Origin: Hyperoplus lanceolatus
Taxonomy: Eukaryota; Chordata; Actinopteri; Uranoscopiformes; Ammodytidae
Direction: 5' to 3'
DNA length: 64,000 bases
NCBI GenBank assembly: GCA_026929865.2
Contig: CM049405.1
Coordinates: forward strand, 24,130,001 to 24,194,000
In this document: one piece after another, positions 1-11,200 of the stretch
Position numbering within the stretch: position 1 is the first letter of the stretch
Layout of the letters: each line of letters opens with the position of its first letter
Notes under the pieces: model-generated
What the model was told of the DNA's origin: nothing
The model's database searches: none
What the model saw: the letters and a program-made list of their open reading frames with translations, nothing else
Program-made: the position numbers and the translations under genes

Positions 1-635
1 TGGTATCATGTTACTGATGGGAGGTGCCACTGTCAAACATATTTACCTTCAGTTAAGACCATGTGACCTGATACTGCTAAACAGCCCTTATGCTAACAGT
101 GCTCCAGCTGTGTGGTGGGCTGTCTGAGGAAAAATATGACAAAGAAAACAAGTTTCAGACAGTATATGCCAAAGCAAATTGCAGGCCTTAGACTACAACA
201 TGGACTACTGGTGACAGACATGACATTGGCAACACTGAGCTACATTTGTGTTTACATGTGTGTGTGCTTAACATAATATTTTAAGAGTAAACATTTTTTA
301 TTGAGTACATTGTACACCTTTCTATATAAATGAGTAATTTTCTAAGCTATGTATTTATTTTCTTACTGACTTAGACTATATGTGTTGCACTTAACTAGCG
401 TTACCGCCTCTTCTTTTAGAATGTTCCTGTTTTTTTATTCAACATTTTGAGCTAGGTTGGACTGGACCACTAGTATGGCTAGCACAGAGCATATGGTGAC
501 ACTGTAATTTTATAATCCCATTAGTACCAATTCATGCAAGAGAGGCCCGGGGATGCTTCAAAATTTCAGATAATGATGCATTGCAATAATTTGTTGAAAA
601 GCAGTCCCGTTAAGTGTTGTCCTTATCCTCTATGA
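1..635. other. unannotated AT-rich DNA
   Basis: No gene, recognisable repeat or RNA is visible here. The sequence is AT-rich and non-coding in all frames. Confidence 0.5.
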
Positions 636-792
636 CAGGGGTTTTCAAAGTGTGAGAGAGTGAGCCCCCCCTCAGAGAATACATTTTTATTTCTAAATCC
701 CTGTGTGTTTTGAAAGATCATTTAAATTATTTTACAATTTTTATTTTTTTTGTTTTTTTAGATATTTTTTGGCATTTTTATGCTTTATTGAT

Positions 793-1058
793 AGTAATAA
801 TAATAATGCATTTTATTTGGAGGTGCCTTTCAAAGCTCTCAAGGTCGCCGTACAATTCAAAAACATATACAGTTTAAAAGCAAAGCAGGTACACAAATAT
901 AATTAAAAACAGTTTAAAATAAGTACACAATGGGTGGTGAGGTGATGAGGAAGGTAGGTTCAGGTGGGGTATGCAGATTTAAAAAGGTGGGTTTTGAGTT
1001 TGGATTTGAACTGGGTTATGGATTCAATGTTGCGGATGTCGGGGGGTAATGCATAGTG
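793..1058 (-). mobile_element. LINE 3' end, 5'-truncated (L2/RTE-like)
   Basis: Read on the minus strand, this segment encodes a short carboxy-terminal piece containing FKSKLKTHLF, a motif common at the end of LINE reverse-transcriptase proteins in fish. A stop and a short 3' UTR follow. The minus-strand 3' end is an (ATT)n tail, seen on + as AATAATAATAATAAT near 793-808. A related piece encoding FKSRLKTH lies at 61075-61345. The LINE family is inferred from this motif and the tail only. Confidence 0.55.
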
Positions 1059-1060
1059 TA

Positions 1061-1194
1061 GAGACAGAGTTGAAATGGGGCAGAGAGGGGAGTGACATGC
1101 AGAGAACGACCGCGGGCTGGAATCGAATCCGGGTCTGCTGCTGGCCGAGGCCCATGGGGGGGACGCCCTACCATCTGAGCTAAGGGCGCCCCCC
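1061..1194 (-). mobile_element. tRNA-derived SINE, 3'-truncated
   Basis: Read on the minus strand, the copy begins GGGGGCGCCCTTAGCTCAG, which includes a polymerase III A box (TAGCTCAGATGG). A B-box-like GGATTCGATTCC follows, then the same body as the full copy at 52251-52438, ending near CAACTCTGTCTCT. The A-rich tail is missing. The sequence passes directly into the LINE 3' piece on the same strand, so either the tail was lost or two insertions abut. Confidence 0.8.
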
Positions 1195-1379
1195 ATTTAA
1201 ACATATTTTTGAAACATTCTAAAAAAAATTGTGCGTTTTTAATACATTTTAACATCTTAATCCAGTGTTTTTATCCTGTTTACTTTAAGCATGGATAGTA
1301 GTGACTGAGTGTGCAGCGGAGTGAGAAAGATAGGCAGACAGATGTCCAAATTATTGACTAGTTAAATGTCATTCACACA

Positions 1380-1550
1380 CCCAGTGTTTTTTCACTAGTG
1401 CCTCCAATGTCCTGCTGGAGGAAAATAGTCGCCAGTGGAGAACCAGACCCTACTAGGGGGGTCCGGGGTTCACCTTTTTAAAGTGAAATGCATGAATCTT
1501 GTGCACTTTGAGAGGAAAATTAAGAGGCTAAATATGAGGAATTTTGTGTG
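1380..1550. repeat. dispersed repeat shared with 39290-39480
   Basis: This stretch shares a recognisable block with the interior of the 38.4-40.2 kb hAT element. Both have a purine-rich GGGGGGTC-type patch, then a TTTTAAAGTRAAATGCAT block, then GAGAGGA and AGAGGCTAAAT, in the same order and orientation. The family is not identified. Confidence 0.5.
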
Positions 1551-1901
1551 AAGAAATAATTTGGAGACACTGGGTCTGATAAACTAGAAGCCATTGAAGA
1601 AAGACACATGGATTTTCCATAAAAATATTAATTTAAAATACAAAAAATTATCCAGGGTCCTCTGGGTTGGGCTTGGTGCTCTTTTTCTTTAACGAGACCT
1701 ATTTCTCTGTAATATAATGAATGCAATTAAATGCAGTGAGAGGAACAAAGCAGTAGAACTCTTGTCCAGCTATGCCGTGATCTTAATATAAAAAACACAA
1801 CCTTAAAAAAAATATATATGTTTTTCTTCACATATTCATCCCCCCCCACCTTAACCCTGCGCCCCCCAGGGGGGGCGCGCCCCACAGTTTGAAAACCACT
1901 G

Positions 1902-4821
1902 CTCTGACACAAAGAAGAGTTCGAAAAACTGACATTGTACTTTAAATGTCTTCTGACAGGAAATAAGACCCTATGTTTAATGCTTAAATTTGAGTTGCAG
2001 AACTTATTACATCTACCTACTGAGTTACAGTAAAGGCCTTAAAGATAGCCAACATCCTTCTGAAACACTATACCCATATTTAGTTTGTCCTTATTAGGCC
2101 TGTAATTTAACATTACTCAACTACATGGTGAAATGAAACTTGACACACTAGACAAATGGCCAGAACAAAAAATAAATAAGTGTCATCAACATTCATCAGT
2201 CATTGTAATTCAGCGTACATGCTCGGTAAGTAATTAGAAAGCGGGTTTCCATTTTTGGAACGTCACGGGGTGATGATGACAACCCGGTTCAGCTGTGTAC
2301 TGTGTCTCACACTCTAACCCTGAAGGCTTGAGGGGGTCCTTGGTCCATCTGCTAATGGGGCCCTTCCTCCCCTCACAGTCAACCACCTGGACGTCCGTCA
2401 GCACCAAGAAGGGTCTCGGAGGCCTCTGGAGGTGCCGGGCTCAATCTCAAAGAAGTTAGTTCCCAGAGGAAAGGGGGGGGGGGGGGGGGGGGGGGGGCTG
2501 ATTTGGGGGGAACTTGTCGTCATCTCTTTACCCTTTGCCTGCCTATATTTCATTCACTCATCGCTTGTTTCCTGCACTAACCAAAACTGAGTTCCACTGT
2601 ATAATGGGGATGTTGAGAGGAGGTTGCAGCCAGGAGCAACGGACAAATGGGGGAACAGCACAGGTGACGGAGGATGTGTTGCAGACTGCAGGAGTTTTTT
2701 TTAACAAGGCTTGTATCAATGACAGGTGGCAGTAAACAGGGGATATACTGTGGTATGTGTGGCTTCAAGTCAGACCACCGCCATGTATTGCTGTGACCCC
2801 CTTAATCACTTCACAAGTTAGTTGATGAGAAGACCAATGAAAATATATGTGCGATCATATCGGTGTCAAAGATAAGATGTGTGGGGCTTAATGCAATAAT
2901 TTACTTTACAGTGAATTCTGTTTTTAAATACCCTTTAATTATTAGGCTAAATACCCTCAGTTATCAATAACGTTTTACCTCTGTTTGTGTGATTTAATAT
3001 TCCCATATGAATTTGCCTATTTTCCCTTCTGTCAATGACAGGGACATGTTGGATATAAAGCATACTTTGCTAACATTTAGTTTTTAATGTTTAAAGCCCA
3101 GATTAAATCAATATATTTTTGTTATAATAGGACATATCTGCTTATTAAATTACTTGACCGATGTTCTCCATTTAGAAAAAAAATTAGAAACCAAAAGGAA
3201 TAAATAAAGTGAGACATTTTTGTCTCCTTCCTCCTTTTTATGCATTTATAAATTCAATTAGAAGATCACAAATACATTTAAAACACATTTTTAGATACAT
3301 TGAATGGCCAAATGGGACTTATCAGTTGGACTTCAACATGCAGGCAAACTTGTCAAAGATGATGGCCTTCCAGCAGTGAAAGGCAGCTTGCACATTCTTC
3401 TATCACCACCATAATTCACCCTGCTCTGATTCAATGCAGACACACAACGATAGGACGGTGTCATTTACAGCGGGAGAAGATTGCAGCACTGCGGGGCAGC
3501 TGTTGATAATGTGTCCCGGTAAAAAACAACACAGGTTTATCTGGCAAATACTCTGCAAAATCACCTGTCACCCTGGGGCCCGGAGGTGCCTAGTCAAATT
3601 GCTCTTTTGTTGCTCTAGCTTGGACCTCTTTTACATCAGTTATTGGAATCTGTGTGGGGCCTCCAGACAATCACACAAGATCAAATGCAAGGCAGGAGCT
3701 GAACATACAGTCACAGTTAATAACAAAATCATTCTGACAGAGGGTCGCTGTTACCAATGGAGGAGGTTGAAATTGGTTTGATAGCCAAGTGATTTAAATT
3801 CATGTACCAGACTCATAGATTGCAAAACATGTTTTAGTGAAGATACTGTAGTTGGCTTTTTCTTGATACTGTACCATGCCTCTGAGTGCACTGAAAACAT
3901 GCCTCTTCAAAAATGAAGTTTAAAAGAAAACAAACAAACAATACAAGGTGTGTATCACAATCTGCCAATGGAACAAGTGAAAATGTACTCATTAATTTTG
4001 AGGTATATTTTACTAGTATTAAGAAGTTTTATGTATCATAATAAGCATTTAATGCTCAAAGGCAGTATTGTCCGCACATTATTGTCCAGGGGGAGGGCAC
4101 ACCACCACAACACCACCAATAGACAGTACTTTTTTTCCAATTTTTTCTCAGTATGAGGCTGTACCCAGCGCTACACAAAGTGAGAAGGGAATAATGAAGT
4201 GGACCCCACTTAGAGGGCAGAGACAAGTAGAAGAATTAATGTCAGGCTTGAATAAATAGACTAATATGCTCCTACAGACTGGGTGCTTGAGGATAACGGT
4301 CTGCTAATTAATAGTAAGATGACAAAAAAAAGCTCATATTGAGTGTGTGTTCATGTGATTAAATACACTATTGCTGCCTGTAAAAGGAAAGGCAAACGAG
4401 AAGCAGTTTAAATTGTAATTGATTTCCTTTTTGCTAAGGAGAAACCTTGGACCAAAATTATTAAAGCTAACTCAATTAACGTAGGGGTTATACTGAGACA
4501 GTGTTACAATGGTCTACTCTACGATGCTTTACAAGCCGCTGTAATAGTTGCACTGCTAGGAATTATGTTTTCTACTCATTGCCATGGGAACAGCAGTGCA
4601 ATCTGGTGCTCTGGTTCATACTTACAGACAGGCAATCCTTAGCACATTGCCTGCTGAGTCTAGACTTATTTCATGGGGATTGACACGTATCTATGGGAAA
4701 TGGTTTAAGAACAGTTCAGATACATGTCTTGATACCTGTGCAAGGTACAATAAACAAATAAATGGTATGTTTCATTCATTGCAGTCAAAGTAAATGCTTC
4801 TCTCCTGCAGATCAGTTTCTG
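1902..4821. other. non-coding DNA with one long poly-G tract
   Basis: No gene is recognisable. The short open frames have no family resemblance. The only notable structure is the homopolymer at 2473-2497, listed separately. The 2230-2460 part is less AT-rich than its surroundings but shows no splice-bounded coding frame. Confidence 0.5.
2473..2497. repeat. poly-G tract, 25 G
   Basis: An uninterrupted run of 25 G lies here, with further short G runs just downstream. Such tracts can form G-quadruplexes and are prone to length error in both replication and sequencing. Confidence 0.9.
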
Positions 4822-5220
4822 CAGGCCTTTCTCCAATCTCCGTGGGGAGGAGCCCGGTCAAAACATCACCAGACCAATCAGGGCCCGCGTTCTGATCTAA
4901 CAGTCATCCCTAACAATGTAAGGCAGCTTCTGGTAGGTTCATGTAGTCGTCAATCTAGCCTTTTGAGACCAGCCATAACTCACAAGATTCACATTTGTTG
5001 ATCAATGTTGACGTCATTGACTACATGATCCAATCAGGGACTACGTTCCACTAACGGACGGAAAGTGGGGAGGGTCCAGTCTGCCTGGCGCAAGATGGAA
5101 GACAACGTGAACCAATCAGAGGCTGCCTTTCATATTGACAAACATTAGGTCCTAATGCGGGCCCTGATTATCCCGGTCAGGCTCCTCCCCACAGAGATTG
5201 GAAAAAGTCCCAAAGGCCAG
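4822..5220. mobile_element. palindromic MITE, about 0.4 kb
   Basis: The two ends are long inverted repeats. The left arm (4822-4890) runs from AGGCCTTT through CCGTGGGGAGGAGCC to ATCAGGGCCCGC. The right arm (5153-5220) contains the reverse complement in the same order, with several small differences. The centre is unique and has no coding frame. This is the form of a miniature inverted-repeat transposable element. The superfamily is not assigned because no target duplication could be fixed. Confidence 0.65.
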
Positions 5221-5579
5221 GCTACGGCCAAAGCTATTCGTCAAACCCTATTGTTTTATTATTTTTATTATAAGAGAGACCGATACATAGGAATACATTC
5301 TTACCTTTGCCACACAACTATACAGCTGATGATGGAAATACATTATTTAAGTACCCAATGAAAATAGAATGTTTTTAATACCAAGAGAAAAGTAATAAAA
5401 TAATTCAAATTAATTAATTCCACTAGCAGTAATGGATATTTCCAAACACACACAACACTCTAAAAAAAGGAAAATACTTAAGTCCATTTTCATTGAGTCA
5501 ATGTCCCGTTGCTGAAAGGGAAAAAGCGATTTCAGGTCCACAGTCATTACTGATAATCAATGCCTGTGTAATGAAGTTA

Positions 5580-6465
5580 CACTCAACAAAAATATAAACG
5601 CAACACTTTTGTTTTTGCTCCCATTTTTCATGAGATGGACTTAAAGATCTAAAATTCATTCCAGATACACAATATTACCATTTCTCTCAAACATTGTTCA
5701 CAAATCTGTCTAAATGTGTGATAGTGAGCACTTCTGCTTTGCTGAGATAATCCATCCCACCTCACAGGTGTGCCACATCAAGATGCTGATCTGACATCAT
5801 GATTAGTGCATAGGTGTACCTTAGACTGTCCACAATAAAAGGCCACCCTGAAATGTGCAGTTTTGTCTCACAGCAAAATGCCACAGATGCCACAAGCATT
5901 GAGGGAGCGTGCAATTGGCATGCTGACAGCAGGAATGTCATCCAGATCTGTTGCTCGTGCATTGAATGCTCATTTCTCCACCATAAGCCATCTCCAAAGG
6001 CGTTTCAGAGAATATGGCAGTACATCCAACCGGCCTCACAACCGCAGACCACGTGTAACCACACCAGCCCAGGACCTCCACATCCAGCAGGTTCACCTCC
6101 AAGATCGTCTGAGACCAGCCACTGAGACAGCTGCTGAAACAATTGGTTTGCATAATCAAACAATTTCTGCACAAACTGTCAGAAACCGTCTCAGGGAAGC
6201 TCAACTGCATGCTCGTCGTCCTCATCGGGGTCTTGACCTGACTCCAGCTCGTCGCCGTAACAGACTTGAGTGGGCAAATGCTCACATTCGATGGCGTCTG
6301 GCACGTTGGAGAGGTGTTCTCTTCACGGATGAATCTCGGTTTACATTGTTCAGGGCAGATGGCAGACAGTGTGTGTGGCATCGTGGGGGTGAGCGCTTTG
6401 CTGATGTCAATGTTGTGGATCGAGTGGCCCATGGTGGTGGTGGGGTTATGGTATGGGCAGGCATC
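5580..6465 (+). mobile_element. Tc1-like transposon, 3'-truncated
   Basis: The element starts after a TA dinucleotide (5578-5579), the Tc1/mariner target, with the terminal repeat CACTCAACAAAAATATAAAC. The first 300 bp match a Tc1 family widespread in fish that has terminal repeats of about 200 bp. The transposase frame follows. Similarity stops near 6465, so the second half of the transposase and the right terminal repeat are missing. The copy cannot move on its own. Confidence 0.9.
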
Positions 6466-6495
6466 CATAGTGTTCAGTGTGTGAACGCACCTTAA
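5878..6495 (+). pseudogene. Tc1-like transposase, N-terminal part
   Basis: The frame starts at the ATG of MPQMPQALRERAIG; an upstream in-frame ATG at 5863 is less likely, because the family starts at MPQM. Residues 1-120 form the paired helix-turn-helix DNA-binding region, including the RSVARALN and TVRNRLREA helices and a GRPR-like NRRPR linker. The first catalytic aspartate lies in FTDESRFTLF. The frame leaves the family after MVWAGI near 6465 and stops at 6495 in unrelated sequence. The second aspartate and the glutamate of the DDE triad are therefore absent. About 196 residues of a usual 340 or so remain, with no internal stop, which suggests loss of the 3' half rather than slow decay. 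Confidence 0.9.
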
Positions 6496-7542
6496 CATTT
6501 CATTGACATCTGAGAGTACCTCTGTGCGGTTATCACAATATAAAAAAGTGAGGTCTCCAGAGATTAATGTCATTGGAAGGAAAATGTCCAAAATTGCTTG
6601 AAATGAGTGGTGTTCTCAGTGTGATGTTGAAAAAACAGAAAATGTCTCCTGTACTCATAAATTAATTTCTTTGATGGAAAAGGGCACCTTAATTATTTTC
6701 TTCCTACGCTTCCAAGTTTTGCTGGAATAAGCATGATGAGAGTGTGATTCAGAGATGAGTAATGTAATTACAGATAAAACTAGTCATGAAGTACAGGCCC
6801 CCTTGTCTAATTTAAAATGCCTGAGCGTTTTCCTTTGAACCTCTGCAAAAGGGACCTCTCTAGTAAATGAAATACATGCATTTCTCTCATTCTATTTTGG
6901 TGGGCATGGGCGAAAAAAAATCTCTGTTTGGCTTTCCTCTCCATTCTGTTACCTCTAAAGTCAAAGATTAAAATCTGGAATGTTCCAAATGTAATTAACT
7001 TATCGTTCCTTGCTTCCCAGCAAGGATATAAAAAAAATGCATTATTCTGAAGTACAAATGGATGCTTAGCATCACAGGAAATCAAATGTAATAGGCTTTG
7101 ACAATAATGAAATTTCTATTCCACAGATGAAGTAACTCTTATCTAGCCCCGGCTCCAGAGGTTCAGAAAACACCCAGAGACAGAGGATTCTATAATGTGA
7201 CTTTTGTAGATGGAATATTATTTAATGTTTCCCAAAAATTACTCTTCGACACATGCGTTATCTCACTGATTGCTTTAATTTCAAGACTGTTAGCCAATTT
7301 AAAAAAAATAAATAAATGTAAGCGCAGCTAGGCGCTAAGGCAACCAGCTGCCTATAAAGTGAAAAATGTCTTCATCTTATCCCTTCACAATATGAAATGC
7401 TTCCATCTACAAATTCTAAATTGAATTCACGTGTGGGAAAATGTTAAATATTTAAACTGGCATTTTGGAAGAAACTGCAACACAGTTATATCCAGACACA
7501 GCTCTTCATGGTGAAACTCCATAACATATACACACAACACAA
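6466..7542. other. non-coding DNA after Tc1 break
   Basis: The bases following the Tc1 break (6474-6495) resemble, in reverse complement, the start of a stretch at 56522, both containing AAGGTGCG followed by ACACAC. This may be the end of a small DNA element that replaced the Tc1 3' half. Nothing else is recognised. Confidence 0.35.
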
Positions 7543-7681
<139 letters not shown>

Positions 7682-7766
7682 AAATCATGATGTGTTCCTG
7701 TCCATGGACTGTGAAGAGACATGAGTACAGGGTCAGGTTGAGGTTGGTAATAGGGCAAAGATGAAC

Positions 7767-7771
<5 letters not shown>

Positions 7772-7806
<35 letters not shown>
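7772..7806. repeat. (GA)n microsatellite
   Basis: A run of GA dinucleotides about 35 bp long, 90 bp downstream of the CA array. Confidence 0.95.
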
Positions 7807-7811
<5 letters not shown>

Positions 7812-8476
7812 TGGATTGGAGGCTGGGCCTTGTCCATTCATCATATACAGTAGGTCCATGTTTGTGTGGTCGTTTGACTCTTTTTGTGCTTAGACACACA
7901 GTTCTAACCAACCAATCTCAGTTTTATACCTGAGCACAACCTAGACAGGCCACACACCAAAGGTCCTATCCGTTCCCTTTTGTGTTCTAATTTCATCTGA
8001 AAAATGGCAGGCGTATATACTGTATATAGGAGAATGCATACTACGTAGCATTACAAGCACTAGCACTACTGTCTATGGGATAGGTGGTATCCTAGCTCAG
8101 TTCAGTACACTGTCAGCCACAGTAGCTGATTTTACTATAGAGTAGAATCCATGTACGCTCATCATCATTGTTATCATCAAAAACATTTCTCTCTTTCAAT
8201 AATATTTAAGCAAAATGTAAAAACTAGCAAGCTACATTACAAGATGAGCAGAGATGGTCTTAGAAGGTTTGTTTGATGATGAATATTTTACAACTAATTA
8301 GGCTGCGTTCGCAGTTTACCAAGGTTATTCCGCCTGAAACACTTGTTCCACTTTCCTCTCCAACATTAACAGCACTTAATTGCAGAACAGGGGTTCACAA
8401 CTACTTTCATGTAGACAGCATAGCATTAGCTCTGTTTAAAGAAACAGAAAACGTGTCTATTTAAATTTGAGTCATT
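7807..8476. other. unannotated DNA
   Basis: No gene or recognised repeat is seen between the GA microsatellite and the 8.5 kb hAT element. Confidence 0.5.
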
Positions 8477-8484
8477 ATTTGTAT

Positions 8485-9473
8485 CAGGGCTGTACGCTTG
8501 TTTTTTTAGGTGGTAGCACTGGTGCTAGCAAGCAAAAAAATTCAGTAGCACAAAAATAAATTTGGTAGCACACAAAGTATGATCGAAAACTTGCATAACC
8601 TTAACCCTTGCATTTTGCTTTAATTACCTTTGAGCATGTTATCTTGGTCTCATTTGAGATTCTCAATTAATATTATATCCTAGTGTGTGCAGTAATAATT
8701 ATGGAAAAATGAATAGGGGTGTACTGATTGCAATTTAGACAAAAGAATCTAACCTGCCAATTGCAATTTTTTGCTGATTCAGAATTATTATTATTATAAT
8801 GTCCTTCTGTTAATTAAAACCAAACTTTAAAACATTAAACATAGCCTATTAAATAAATAAGTATACATATTGGTACAATTTAGGATACATTAAATAGGTT
8901 GTTGCGAATGTGTTGGGAGTAGCTTTTCAGTGGCTTATTTAAAACTTTGTTTAAATAGACTAGGCTACTGTTGACTGTTCGCTGCAGCTGAAGGAGTTGC
9001 CTTTCAAGCTAGAAAAAAGCGCTAACTTCCTGTTCTTATCAGCTTCAAAATAAAAGTCAACTCACATTTGCTAGTAACAGGCTTTTAATGTGAAGGCGCA
9101 CAGGAAATGTTCTGTTTGTACACACGCTAACTTAACTGCGGTAATGTGCCGTCTCCTTCCGGTTATTACCGTTTGGTGAAGTTTTTATACCTAGAATCAC
9201 TGCACGAGCACAGATCCCGAGGACACATATCTTTCACCAGCCAAAGTGGAGGGTGGACTCAATAACGTACTTGCCTAAGTCTACATTTACCCCCATTTGG
9301 AGTGTTAATGTAGAGCACTCTAAGCAGTGTTGTGCAGCGCTCCTCTGTGTTTCAAAGTCAGCCTCTCCTCATTAGCAGCCTGTCGCACGAGTGCGAATGG
9401 ACTTGTATTCATCATCGCACGTGATCAATTTCAGTAGCAAATGCGATCAAAACTGTCGCACTGTACAGCCCTG
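8485..9473. mobile_element. non-autonomous hAT element, complete
   Basis: The element is 989 bp long with a perfect 11-bp terminal inverted repeat, CAGGGCTGTAC at 8485-8495 and its complement at 9463-9473. It is flanked by a perfect 8-bp target duplication ATTTGTAT at 8477-8484 and 9474-9481. An 8-bp duplication with CAG termini is diagnostic for hAT. Subterminal GTAGCAC motifs recur inside the left end, and GTAGC and GTCGCAC motifs recur inside the right end; these are likely transposase-binding repeats. No transposase frame is present, so it would depend on a partner in trans. Confidence 0.93.
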
Positions 9474-9481
9474 ATTTGTAT

Positions 9482-10249
9482 GCATATTGGCAACTGTGCA
9501 CTTTTCCCTCACCTTTAATAGCATTGAATGTATCTGCTGACTCCTGTTATTTTCAATCTTTATTAAATTGATTTACGTTTGTCAAGAAAACATAAGTGTG
9601 TAACCCTTCCCAATCATGCTTGTATCTAAAATTCTTGATGTCTAAACTATAGTTTCGCCTTTCAAAACTATAAGACGATGACATTCAAAAAGAGACCCAG
9701 ATAATGGCTCGGGCAGTGGAGCCGTGTGGACGCTTGTATTCTTGTTGAACTGGTGCGTGACCTCACCTTGCTACAGCCACTGGAACTTAACTAGCTCCAT
9801 CACTGCCTTTACACTGTCCCTCACCATGTGACCCTGAGACCACAGCACCATTTATGGGGTGTGTGTTTTTGTGTGTGTGGAACTATCTAAGACCCTTTCC
9901 TCTCTCTCTGCACCTGTGGTCTTCACACATTTCCATGGAGACACCATTACATCATGATCAGGGCTGACAGAGCACAGGACCCCAGCTCTTCCTCTGAGCT
10001 CAGGCCTATACATAATGTGATGATGAGTGAGCTTTAAAGTTTAGCGTGCAAGCCTTGAGTCCTGCACGCCATGCTGTCAGATAGCCAGCGGTGACACACT
10101 CACTTAAAAGGGGTTTTGCATCTGTATAGCCTAAAGCTATGAATGTGATATCTAGAGTGAGACACGGCAGATGAAAACATAATTTATTTATATCTATTTT
10201 CCTTCCTTAACACCTCTCCGTTTCATACTAATTTAAATCAAAGGTCTAA
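9482..10249. other. unannotated DNA
   Basis: Nothing recognisable beyond a short TG-rich patch near 9860-9880. Confidence 0.5.
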
Positions 10250-10480
10250 AGATATACATTTAGGTGTTTATTTGACTAAACCTTGTCTGTTTGCGTCTGT
10301 ATATTTCTTCTATGCAACCATCTTTGACGGCCATCATCTCAGCATTTCTTTTGAATGCTCTGAACCACACATTTTTATTTCTGAAGCACTTGCATAAACA
10401 AAAAATAAACTTTCCATAACCATTCTTAGCGCAATTCTGAAGGTTATTACCAAAGGATTTGTACATACTGTATGTTGTTA
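10250..10480 (-). repeat. family A repeat, left part of a split copy
   Basis: This matches, with many substitutions, segments at 60420-60620 in the same orientation and 31010-31290 and 37450-37735 in the reverse orientation. Shared blocks include a GTCTGT...GTATRTTTCT patch, CAACCNYCTTTRACRG, ATCATCTCARCATT and CAGAAGGTTA. It is taken as the reverse orientation of the element defined at 37150. The rest of this copy lies at 11085-11200, separated by younger insertions. Confidence 0.55.
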
Positions 10481-10485
10481 GTTGT

Positions 10486-10700
10486 CTATTGATTTGATTT
10501 GATTCAATTTATTTCAGACATATCAAACATACAAAACAAAATGAAAAGCATGGAAATACAGTAAACAAATAATGTTTTCACAAAAGAAATTAAAAATAAA
10601 AGAAAACAAATTATCTGTATTGCTGAGATATGCCTGAAAAGGAGCAGGAAGAAGTATATACTTATTTAATCCTACCCCTTTTCCATAGTAAAATAAAAAT
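10486..10700 (-). mobile_element. LINE 3' terminus, 5'-truncated
   Basis: On the minus strand the segment ends with AATAAA and then repeated CAAAT units, which is a LINE 3' tail. A GGGGTAGGATTAAATAAG block upstream is common at fish LINE 3' ends. It interrupts the family A copy and is therefore younger. The LINE clade is not certain. Confidence 0.5.
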
Positions 10701-10815
10701 AAAGAATAAAAATATTTATTAAACTAAAAAACTAAAAACTAAAATAAAATAATAATAAAAAAATAAAATAAAATTCTCTGTACCATTGGCGATACTATAA
10801 TTGCCATTTATAAAC

Positions 10816-10875
10816 TATACATACATACATACATACATACATACATACATACATACTATACAGTTAATATACAAA

Positions 10876-10916
<41 letters not shown>

Positions 10917-10963
10917 CATACATACATACATACATACATACATACTATACAGCTATATATATA

Positions 10964-10994
<31 letters not shown>

Positions 10995-10995
10995 T
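10816..10995. repeat. compound (ACAT)n and (AT)n microsatellite
   Basis: Two ACAT arrays (about 10816-10855 and 10912-10945) alternate with two AT arrays (about 10878-10911 and 10967-10993). The two ACAT blocks share the flank ACTATACAG, so the compound unit seems to have been duplicated. Confidence 0.93.
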
Positions 10996-11084
10996 ATACA
11001 ATGCATATGATATGTTTTGTTCTTGTATTCATACCTTAAATGCATTTTTAAGACCTGTATAATTTTTTTTTAACTCTGGCACTA

Positions 11085-11200
11085 TCCAACAACTATAATT
11101 AGTGAGATATTGCCATATTTGCATATTTATTCAAACATTTCTGAGACTATATTTTAATGTATAGTAATCATCTGGCAAAGTTTCATGATGATATAAACTA
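11085..11200 (-). repeat. family A repeat, right part of a split copy
   Basis: The reverse complement of this stretch follows 37155-37260 closely. Both contain ATCATCATGAAACTTTGCCAG, a TTTGAATAAATATGCAAATA block and AGCAATATCT-type sequence, in the same order. Confidence 0.65.

Larger units (their letters stand above)
636..1901. mobile_element. hAT-like non-autonomous element with nested retroelements
   Basis: The left end starts CAGGGGTTTTCAAAGTGTG. The right end reads, on the minus strand, CAGTGGTTTTCAAACTGTGG, so the two form imperfect terminal inverted repeats of the kind seen in hAT elements. The right end is GC-rich just inside the repeat. The flanking 8-mers (CTCTATGA and CTCTGACA) agree at only five positions, so the target duplication is degenerate or the exact end is off by a few bases. 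No transposase frame is present. A SINE and a LINE 3' end lie inside it, both on the minus strand. Confidence 0.6.

Noticed and set aside
3434-3781. 115-codon open frame on +
   Set aside because: Composition looks random and no family is recognised.
5938-6591. 217-codon minus-strand open frame over Tc1
   Set aside because: It is the antisense shadow of the Tc1 transposase frame.
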